In this document: piece after piece, positions 1 through 5,113 of the stretch
How positions within the stretch are numbered: the stretch's first letter is position 1
How the letters are laid out: each line of letters starts with the position of its first letter
Assembly (NCBI GenBank): GCA_002329495.1
Contig: DCTH01000252.1
Span: 7,290-13,943 of the forward strand
DNA from: Syntrophothermus sp. UBA1445
GTDB lineage: Bacteria > Bacillota > Syntrophomonadia > Syntrophomonadales > DTU052
Direction of reading: 5' to 3'
DNA length: 6,654 bases
Translations under genes and position numbers: made by a program
The notes under the pieces: generated by a model
What the model saw: the letters and a program-made list of their open reading frames with translations, nothing else
The model's database searches: none
Told to the model about the DNA's origin: nothing

Positions 1-516
1 CTCGCGGAGATTGCCAAAATCTTCAGGGTGTGCTTCATAGTACGCCCTGACTTCCTCCGCAGTGACTTTTACCTTGGCCATGACCTTTTCATGAAGCTTG
101 TTTACTAATACCTGGTTATACATCTCCTGTTTGAAGTCTTCATCGGTCATTCCTGAGGCTTTCAGGAAGTTCTTATAACCCGCAGTCCCGCTTGATTCTT
201 TAAAATTCTTGATGGCATCGCTGACTTCCTTATCAGTGGCCTCAAGTCCTGCACTGAGTGCATTCTGAATCACCAGGGTCTGGTCGATAAGGTCGTTTAA
301 GGCCGCTTTTTTGATTTCCTCCATAAACTCTTGGTCTTCGGCTACATCCTTGCCATAGACCTGTTTAGCCTGAGCCACATACAGGTTGATGATCTTGTCC
401 AGTTGGGGCTGAGTTACTTTCTCACCATTGACCGTGGCGACCGTGTCAGCGCCACACCCTGTCCCCATAATAACTATCAGCAGGAGCACGACAATAACGG
501 CTAGTTTCTTCTGCAT
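1..516 (-). CDS. SurA/PrsA-type foldase lipoprotein, N-terminal part (partial)
   Basis: This is the first 172 codons of a gene that continues beyond the left edge. The protein begins MQKK followed by a hydrophobic stretch (about residues 5-17) and the lipobox-like MGTGC, with Cys21 as the probable lipidated residue, so it is predicted to be an exported membrane-anchored lipoprotein. From about residue 25 it reads ATVNGEKVTQPQLDK, then a long helical segment (NDLIDQTLVIQNA), and then VTAEEVRAYYEAHPEDF. This is the typical layout of the SurA N-terminal chaperone domain, and that last motif usually sits just before the parvulin (PpiC) prolyl isomerase domain, which would lie outside the window. 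Known members help fold secreted proteins at the outer face of the membrane. The ATG at 516 has a GAGGAGG ribosome site 5 bases upstream and fits the signal peptide. It lies 73 bases after the ytpB-like gene with its own promoter. Whether the catalytic domain is present cannot be seen. Confidence 0.9.
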   Translation of the reverse strand, partial: MQKKLAVIVVLLLIVIMGTGCGADTVATVNGEKVTQPQLDKIINLYVAQAKQVYGKDVAEDQEFMEEIKKAALNDLIDQTLVIQNALSAGLEATDKEVSDAIKNFKESSGTAGYKNFLKASGMTDEDFKQEMYNQVLVNKLHEKVMAKVKVTAEEVRAYYEAHPEDFGNLRE

Positions 517-548
517 GAAATCCTCCTCGTCCCATAGATGCTAGTCAA

Positions 549-577
549 ATTATATAGTTACCAGAGGTAGGTCGCAA
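549..577 (-). promoter_or_regulatory. predicted sigma-A promoter of the foldase lipoprotein gene
   Basis: On the minus strand TTGCGA (577-572) is separated by exactly 17 bases from a perfect TATAAT (554-549). Transcription would start near 542, about 25 bases before the ATG at 516, leaving just enough leader for the GAGGAGG site. The gap holds no convincing Rho-independent terminator for the upstream operon, so the lipoprotein gene may also receive read-through. This is motif-based and has no experimental support. Confidence 0.65.
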
Positions 578-589
578 GTTTTGGATGCT

Positions 590-1648
590 CTACATCTTTT
601 TCATATGCCGTACTGCCCGGCACAGATGATAGAGCGCCATATTCCCGCTCCCTGCAGACTGTAATAGCTCGCGGGCAGATCCTGAATAACCTTGCGCTTT
701 GACCTTGGCATCACTTAAGTACATAGCCAGTAGGCCGGTTACCACCAGGGTATGTAATCCCGGCTGGGGCAGATTGGTCGCCTGTTCCATGGCTTGGCCG
801 GTAAATTTGTGCAGGGCCTTCCACCTCGCTTCCGGGTGAAGATAAAAGGATACGAAATTCAGGTCACCCTCCCTAATATCCTCCTCCTGGTCAATCATAT
901 AGTCGAGCAGTATATGGAGGCCACAGATCCAGGGAAAGTAGGCCTCAAAAACCCGGTCCGCAGTCAGTTGATCACAGTCGGGACAGGCCGCAGTAGACCA
1001 TAGGGCAAACATTCCCAGGGTTGAACCGGTAGCCGCGGCCATTTCCCACCACTCAAAGCCCAATGGGTTCTCTACCTGATGGTGTATGTAGTTTTCCAGC
1101 TGGAAACACCGTTGCTCCGGGGGGATGTGCTTTAATGCCTGCAGGTTGGTGTAATGTTGGATCAGTTGCGTAACCCGGGGCTTAACGTGCTGAAGACCGG
1201 GTAAAGAAGCGATTATGCTCTGACACCGCAGTACCAGGTAGGAGAGATAACCTGCTTCCCGCATTCCCCCGTAGAGGTCGTAGTAATCAACCAATTTCTC
1301 TCCTGGCGCTGCTGCCGCAAACATCGATTCATGAAGCCGGTAAAAGGCCTGCTGATCAGTTATGCCCACCCGGTCGCAGAGGTTATCGAGATAATCAGAA
1401 ATAGTTTGAAAAGCGGTAATCAGGGCGATCAGGTCCTGCCACCGGGATCGAGGTGCCAGTAAAGCCAGGACCGAACCCCCATAGCAGTGGAAGGCCTTGT
1501 TTTTCAAGCTGCTCAGTGCCTGGGCACGCAAATCCCGGTCCTCTATCAAACGTGCCAGTTCAGTCAACCGGTCCAGTTCAACTTCCACTTTTGGAATGAT
1601 ATCCCTCAGGTAGTAATAAAGCCAGGGAACTCTGGTCCCGACAGGCAT
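590..1648 (-). CDS. ytpB: DUF2600 / YtpB-type (tetraprenyl-beta-curcumene synthase family) terpene synthase
   Basis: This 352-residue protein matches the DUF2600 family in length and motifs. Visible landmarks are the N-terminal YYYLRDIIPKVEVEL (residues 11-25), an Asp-rich ISDYLDN (83-89), WWEMAAATGSTLGMF (200-214), the acidic block LLDYMIDQEEDIREGDLNF (247-265), and YLSDAKV (310-316). The two Asp/Glu clusters are the likely Mg2+-diphosphate sites. The characterised B. subtilis YtpB is a soluble class I-like large terpene synthase that turns heptaprenyl diphosphate (C35) into tetraprenyl-beta-curcumene; the exact substrate and product here are inferred. The gene starts inside the end of the polyprenyl synthase gene (43-base overlap), with GGAGGT six bases before the ATG, so translational coupling is likely. 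It is the last gene of the presumed five-gene operon. No membrane span or signal peptide is apparent. Family assignment is firm; product chain length is not. Confidence 0.93.
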   Translation of the reverse strand: MPVGTRVPWLYYYLRDIIPKVEVELDRLTELARLIEDRDLRAQALSSLKNKAFHCYGGSVLALLAPRSRWQDLIALITAFQTISDYLDNLCDRVGITDQQAFYRLHESMFAAAAPGEKLVDYYDLYGGMREAGYLSYLVLRCQSIIASLPGLQHVKPRVTQLIQHYTNLQALKHIPPEQRCFQLENYIHHQVENPLGFEWWEMAAATGSTLGMFALWSTAACPDCDQLTADRVFEAYFPWICGLHILLDYMIDQEEDIREGDLNFVSFYLHPEARWKALHKFTGQAMEQATNLPQPGLHTLVVTGLLAMYLSDAKVKAQGYSGSARELLQSAGSGNMALYHLCRAVRHMKKM

Positions 1649-2658
1649 AATTCTACCTCCGTGGGTATTGGTGCGACCACCGGTTGCTCGGGCTTCTCAC
1701 CCATAAAGAGGGGTAGTTTGATCAGACCGGAACACAGACTGATCAACTCCTGGCGAGCGGTAGACGGGGAGAAATATTCGAGCGCCCGAACCGCCTGCAA
1801 ACAGTAATCAGCTGCCCGCGAGATTGCATAGCCTATAGCTCCACACTCCTCCAGAATCATAATGACCTGGGTTATTGCCTCAGGTTCCAATCTGGCCGAT
1901 TTGATCTGGGAGAGTAACTCCTGACCATGGTCTGATACTGCCAGAGCTCTAATAACTGGAAGAGTAATCACTCCATTCTTTAAATCGCCACCGCTTGGTT
2001 TGCCCAGCGTTTCACGATCCCCGTAGAAATCCATTACATCGTCCGCAATTTGATAGGCATAGCCCAGGAACTCGCCATACTGACCAATCTGCTCAACCTC
2101 TTGCGGGCTGGCCTTCGCTGCCAGAGCCCCGCAACGACAGGCAGCACCAAAAAGACTGGCCGTTTTTCCGAATATGTTATTCAAGTAATCAGTCTCTGAT
2201 AATTCGGTATTAAACAGATTCAGGTCCTGGCTGATCTCACCCACGCACATATGCCGGATGGCCCGGGTTACTTCATTGAGGATGTCATTAAGCTGGTGCC
2301 GGGCTAAGAGTTCAAATGCGGTAGCAAACAGGTGATCTCCAACCAGAACCGCTGATTGGGAGCTGAATAGATGATTTATGGTGGGAATGCCTCGCCGCAA
2401 GTGAGCTTCATCGATGATGTCATCATGCACCAGAGACGCGGTATGGATACACTCAATAGCCACCGCCACATCGATTACCTGTTGGTCAATTTCACCGAAA
2501 AGACTGGCGCTCTGCAGAACCAGTTGTGGCCGGATCAGTTTACCCGGCCTTTGAATTGGCTGGAGCACGATCTGGTCGACCGATTCTCTCCCTGATGCGA
2601 CCACCTGCAGTAATCGCTCACGAATCAAGGGAAGCAAGTATTCAACAGAATGAGCCAT
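1606..2658 (-). CDS. long-chain trans-polyprenyl diphosphate synthase (HepT/IspB-like)
   Basis: This is an isoprenyl diphosphate synthase that adds isopentenyl units to an allylic diphosphate. Counting from the ATG at 2658 (350 residues), it has the IPP-binding GKLIRP (39-44), the first Asp-rich motif LVHDDIIDEAHLRRG (DDIID at 79-83), and the second YQIADDVMDF (DDVMD at 206-210), followed by GKPSGGDLKNGVITLP. All catalytic aspartates are present. The fifth residue before the first motif is a small Ala, as in medium/long-chain enzymes, so a C30-C40 product is plausible. An in-frame ATG at 2685 would add nine residues but lacks a ribosome site, while the ATG at 2658 has GGTGAGGAG seven bases upstream, so the shorter form is preferred. 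The conserved fold should end near residue 314. A Pro-rich tail of roughly 35 residues follows, and its last codons overlap the ytpB start. The product could feed quinone synthesis as well as the neighbouring terpene synthase. No small HepS subunit gene is in the window. Confidence 0.95.
   Translation of the reverse strand: MAHSVEYLLPLIRERLLQVVASGRESVDQIVLQPIQRPGKLIRPQLVLQSASLFGEIDQQVIDVAVAIECIHTASLVHDDIIDEAHLRRGIPTINHLFSSQSAVLVGDHLFATAFELLARHQLNDILNEVTRAIRHMCVGEISQDLNLFNTELSETDYLNNIFGKTASLFGAACRCGALAAKASPQEVEQIGQYGEFLGYAYQIADDVMDFYGDRETLGKPSGGDLKNGVITLPVIRALAVSDHGQELLSQIKSARLEPEAITQVIMILEECGAIGYAISRAADYCLQAVRALEYFSPSTARQELISLCSGLIKLPLFMGEKPEQPVVAPIPTEVELCLSGPEFPGFITT
1655..1660 (-). promoter_or_regulatory. 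ribosome binding site of ytpB-like gene inside the upstream coding region
   Basis: GGAGGT on the minus strand lies six bases before the ATG at 1648 and within the C-terminal codons of the polyprenyl synthase gene. It supports the ytpB start as assigned and hence the 43-base overlap. Ribosomes finishing the upstream gene pass over this site, so coupled translation is the simple inference. Confidence 0.75.
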
Positions 2659-2665
2659 AGTTTTA

Positions 2666-2707
2666 CTCCTCACCTGGCTAATCATAGTTAGGATAACCAG
2701 TCAGGAG
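2666..2707 (-). promoter_or_regulatory. possible ribosome-site-sequestering hairpin before the polyprenyl synthase gene
   Basis: In the minus-strand transcript, CUCCU (2707-2703) can pair with AGGAG (2670-2666), and CUGGUUA (2700-2694) with UAGCCAG (2680-2674, one G-U pair). A small internal loop separates the two stems and a 13-base loop closes the hairpin. The 3' arm contains the Shine-Dalgarno sequence for the ATG at 2658, so the fold would hide it. There is no U tract after it, so it is not a terminator. It may be chance; pairing was judged by eye. Confidence 0.35.
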
Positions 2708-2737
2708 CTTTTCATGAATAAATAGGGAATTTTTATA

Positions 2738-3079
2738 TCAGATATTCTCCATTTCCAGATCAATGGATTTAACCAGAATGCGCTGAATGTCTTCCAATAT
2801 CCTGATCAATTCCATCTCTACCCGAAAGAAATCTGTCACCCGCGGTGATTTTCCGATTATTTCAGAGAGGTCCTGAATCTCTTTTATCCTGTCGGCGGAT
2901 GGTTCCTCTCCAGACAGAATCTGCTTTTGGATCTGAGTCTGGCGGGCCCGGAAATCCTTGACCATCTGCCACGAACTCTGGTCGGCTTTAAGCTCCTCCC
3001 TTACCCTGACATATTCCTTGTACTGAGGACTCTCCTTCAGAGCCCGGGCCGTCTCGTGCGCCTTGTCATAAACATTCAT
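2738..3079 (-). CDS. YlbF/YmcA-family small helical protein, YheA-like
   Basis: This 113-residue, highly charged, all-helical protein resembles the Com_YlbF family, and by length and pattern is closest to YheA (UPF0342). Seen features are NVYDKAHETARALKESPQYKEY at the N-terminus (residues 2-23), a middle block MVKDFRARQTQIQKQILSGEE (39-59), and a C-terminal helix VEMELIRILEDIQRIL (87-102). There is no signal peptide or membrane span, so it is cytosolic. Relatives YlbF and YmcA of B. subtilis act with YaaT in a complex that directs RNase Y, while YheA itself has no settled role. The ATG at 3079 has GGGAGGT seven bases upstream. It lies 40 bases after the antiporter stop and 79 bases before the polyprenyl synthase start, in the same direction, so it is probably part of the operon. 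A direct role in terpenoid synthesis or cation transport should not be assumed. Confidence 0.9.
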   Translation of the reverse strand: MNVYDKAHETARALKESPQYKEYVRVREELKADQSSWQMVKDFRARQTQIQKQILSGEEPSADRIKEIQDLSEIIGKSPRVTDFFRVEMELIRILEDIQRILVKSIDLEMENI

Positions 3080-3119
3080 TACCTGGACCTCCCTATGTAT
3101 GATGATGCTGGAGTAATCA

Positions 3120-4124
3120 CTAACGTATTACTCCTTCAATAACCATGAAGAAGAATATCACGTAAAAAACTCCGGCCAGCAGAAGATACTTGGCCTCCGT
3201 GTGGTGTTTCCGCAGTATTTCAATATAGAGAATTGCGGCCGAGATCAGAGCCAGACTACCACTCAGCAGGGCACCAGGACCCAGCTGCCAATCGGTGAGA
3301 AATATACCCAGAGCGGGAATCAGTGAACTCTGGAACACCATAGCCCCGGTAATATTACCCAGGGCCAGTGTATCCTTTCCCCGGGAGATCCACAGGACGC
3401 TGTTAAATTTCTCCGGCAGTTCCGTTGCCACCGGGGCAATCACCAGGGCCAGTACAAATGCGGGAACTCCAAAAGCAAGGGCCACCGTCTCGATAGCCCC
3501 TACGAAAAGATGAGCCCCACCAACAATCAAAGCCAGTGCCACCGCCAACTGCGCAATTATCGTGGTCATCCTGGGTACAATCCTCTGGGGCGCAAAATAA
3601 CAGCGTCCAAGCTCATCCTGTTCCGGTTCACGTTCCTCCTGCAGAGTCACTATCACGTAGTAGATATATGCGAAAACCATAATTCCACCTGCGATAAGCT
3701 GCCATTTCCTCATGGGAGGCGGCATAGTTCCCGCAATCATAGCCGCAGCAAAAACGATCAGGAAAAAACCGAGATCCCTTTTCATCACCTCAGGATTGGC
3801 CTTAACTGTAAGCCCATGTTCACGGCGGCGTTTAAAGATCACGATAGCAAAACCGGTAACAAACATGGCCAGGGTAGAAAGCATAAGCGGTGCACCCAAT
3901 ATGGCTCCCGTCCCAATGTTTACAGCCTCCGCTCCTCCTCCGATCAGAGCAATAACGGGAATCATAGTCTCCGGCAGTGCTGTACCGACCGCTGCCAGAA
4001 CGCTCCCCACTGCTCCCTCGGACAGATTAAGTCTTTTACCCAGCCATTCGACAGCATTAGTAAATAACTCGGCCCCAATTAATATGATCCCAAGACTAAT
4101 CAGTAAAATTGCCACGCTGCCCAT
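3120..4124 (-). CDS. CaCA-family sodium/calcium (cation/proton) antiporter
   Basis: This 334-residue integral membrane protein has two homologous halves, each of about five hydrophobic helices, split by a charged cytosolic-type loop (about residues 160-183, LQEEREPEQDELGR). The alpha-1 repeat carries GTALPE (47-52) and alpha-2 carries ATELPE (233-238). E52 and E238 match the two Ca2+/cation-binding glutamates of Na+/Ca2+ exchangers. The family swaps Ca2+ or other cations for Na+, K+ or H+ across the plasma membrane. The second helix of each repeat is unusual: the common GSNI signature is replaced by GAPL (77-80) and GAMV (260-263), so the ion and coupling partner are uncertain. The ATG at 4124 lies 8 bases after the stop of the PHP gene, and its G-rich ribosome site (AAGGTAGGGG) overlaps that stop codon, indicating tight operon coupling. 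The length is normal for bacterial YrbG-like members and the gene looks intact. Confidence 0.93.
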   Translation of the reverse strand: MGSVAILLISLGIILIGAELFTNAVEWLGKRLNLSEGAVGSVLAAVGTALPETMIPVIALIGGGAEAVNIGTGAILGAPLMLSTLAMFVTGFAIVIFKRRREHGLTVKANPEVMKRDLGFFLIVFAAAMIAGTMPPPMRKWQLIAGGIMVFAYIYYVIVTLQEEREPEQDELGRCYFAPQRIVPRMTTIIAQLAVALALIVGGAHLFVGAIETVALAFGVPAFVLALVIAPVATELPEKFNSVLWISRGKDTLALGNITGAMVFQSSLIPALGIFLTDWQLGPGALLSGSLALISAAILYIEILRKHHTEAKYLLLAGVFYVIFFFMVIEGVIR

Positions 4125-4132
4125 GGAATCCC

Positions 4133-4915
4133 CTACCTTAATCGTGTTATTGGATAAAGAATCTTTTTTCTCCAGGCAAAGCCCATGATGGTTCGATAGC
4201 CAACCTTCCAGACGGTATTACAAGCTTCCGCAAGCCCACTTCCCAGGTCATCCGGATGGTGGGCATCTGAGCCCAAGGTGATTGGGATATTGTGTGTAAA
4301 CAAATCCCGCAGCAGAACCTCGCTGGGGTAAATCTCTTTCACCGGCTTGCGAAGTCCTCCAGTATTTATTTCCACCACCATACCCGACGATCTTATCTCA
4401 TGCAGGAGAGGTTTAATGAAGAAGTTTTCCTGGTGTGCAGTCGGTTTGAACCCCCAAACCTTGATTAAATCCAGATGTCCTACAATATCAAACAGGTTTG
4501 AAGATACCACCCGCCCGATAAGGCTATAGTAATCCCGGTAGACCTCATCAATATCCCGTACTGTGAAGCCCTCTTTGTGGTCCGGATGGTCGAACGGCCA
4601 TTCTCCCAGATGGTGAACTGATCCGATGGCAAAATCATATGGTTTCTGCGCTAAAAAAGCACTAATCTCTGCTTCTCTTTCCGGCTTATAGTCCACCTCG
4701 ATACCAACTCTGGCATCCAGTCCGCTGAATTCAGGCTTTGAGGCCACCTCTCTGACCTTGTCCGTGTCTATCCGGGGGATGAACCAGTCATGCTCACTGA
4801 ATCCTATTTGAGTTATATTCTGATCCTGCGCCCGGCGTAAATATTCCCCAATCCACTCAGATGAATACTCGTATTCGCCATGGGCCAAGGCATGAACATG
4901 ATAATCAACCAGCAC
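4133..4915 (-). CDS. PHP-domain phosphoesterase, histidinol-phosphatase (HisJ/HisK) family
   Basis: This cytosolic metal-dependent phosphoesterase has the full PHP metal-site set. Numbered from the GTG at 4915 (260 residues), these are DYHVH (H6, H8), FSEHD (E41, H42, D43), GIEVDY (E73), SVHHLG (H101), GHLDLIK (H147), EINTGG (E182) and GSDAHHPDDLG (D217, H219). This order and length fit the histidinol-phosphatase family, which dephosphorylates L-histidinol phosphate in histidine synthesis. No other his gene is nearby, so another phosphate ester is possible. Start choice: an ATG at 4927 and a TTG at 4930 are in frame, but neither has a ribosome site. GGAGG lies five bases before the GTG at 4915, which begins right at the conserved LVDYHVH, so I prefer it. 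It is the first gene of the leftward operon, with a promoter-like sequence about 70 bases upstream. Confidence 0.92.
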   Translation of the reverse strand: MLVDYHVHALAHGEYEYSSEWIGEYLRRAQDQNITQIGFSEHDWFIPRIDTDKVREVASKPEFSGLDARVGIEVDYKPEREAEISAFLAQKPYDFAIGSVHHLGEWPFDHPDHKEGFTVRDIDEVYRDYYSLIGRVVSSNLFDIVGHLDLIKVWGFKPTAHQENFFIKPLLHEIRSSGMVVEINTGGLRKPVKEIYPSEVLLRDLFTHNIPITLGSDAHHPDDLGSGLAEACNTVWKVGYRTIMGFAWRKKILYPITRLR

Positions 4916-4920
4916 CGAAA

Positions 4921-4925
4921 CCTCC
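4921..4925 (-). promoter_or_regulatory. ribosome binding site that selects the GTG start of the PHP gene
   Basis: GGAGG on the minus strand lies five bases before the GTG at 4915. The same bases overlap the in-frame ATG at 4927, which has no Shine-Dalgarno of its own upstream. The site therefore argues for the shorter, GTG-initiated protein. Confidence 0.6.
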
Positions 4926-4950
4926 ATCAAAGGCCCATCAGATTTTCCAT

Positions 4951-4965
4951 TCCAATTGGACCAAT
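4951..4965. repeat. overlapping short palindromes in the divergent intergenic region
   Basis: TCCAATTGGA (4951-4960) is a perfect 10-base palindrome, and ATTGGACCAAT (4955-4965) is a second inverted repeat sharing its right half. They lie downstream of the predicted leftward promoter, in the leader of the PHP-antiporter operon, where a repressor could bind. Short AT-rich palindromes arise by chance, so this is only a possible operator. Confidence 0.3.
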
Positions 4966-4984
4966 ATTTACTTTACCCGTTTAA

Positions 4985-5013
4985 ATTAAAGCACTCCGGA
5001 TATTAAATTGCAA
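4985..5013 (-). promoter_or_regulatory. predicted sigma-A promoter of the leftward five-gene operon
   Basis: On the minus strand TTGCAA (5013-5008) is followed after 17 bases by TTTAAT (4990-4985). A TG pair one base before the -10 box gives an extended -10. Transcription would start near 4978, leaving a leader of about 60 bases before the GTG at 4915. No other equally good leftward promoter was noticed between the next four genes, which supports one transcript from the PHP gene to the ytpB-like gene. Confidence 0.6.
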
Positions 5014-5044
5014 GAAAGGCGGAGATTGACCAAGGAACAAAATC

Positions 5045-5072
5045 CCGTTGCATTAGCCTTTCCAAATATAAT
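5045..5072 (+). promoter_or_regulatory. possible promoter of the DUF1015 gene
   Basis: A perfect TATAAT occurs at 5067-5072, about 40 bases before the ATG at 5114. The -35 region is poor; the best candidate is CCGTTG at 5045-5050 with 16-base spacing. A better -35 match, TTGACC at 5026-5031, is too far away for this -10. The weak -35 may mean an activator is needed, or that the true promoter differs. Confidence 0.4.
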
Positions 5073-5113
5073 AGAATTGTGAGTATTGATAGGAGATAGG
5101 AGGAATCTGCCTA

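Noticed and set aside
540..600. Possible terminator after the ytpB-like gene (GATG/CATC near its stop codon)
   Set aside because: Only a four-base stem, with no U tract. The gap is better explained by the promoter of the next gene.
1487..1807. Plus-strand open frame across the overlap of the ytpB-like and polyprenyl synthase genes
   Set aside because: It is antisense to two well-supported genes, with no family resemblance. The overlap of the minus-strand genes explains the open frames here.
3510..4188. Long plus-strand open frames (185 and 158 residues) opposite the antiporter gene
   Set aside because: They are antisense shadows of the CaCA gene, low in complexity (Ser/Thr/Pro/Arg rich), overlap each other and lack recognisable domains, while the minus-strand frame has clear family motifs.
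5026..5054. Alternative plus-strand promoter TTGACC with TGCATT 17 bases later
   Set aside because: The -10 box is a poor match, and the perfect TATAAT downstream at 5067-5072 is the better candidate.
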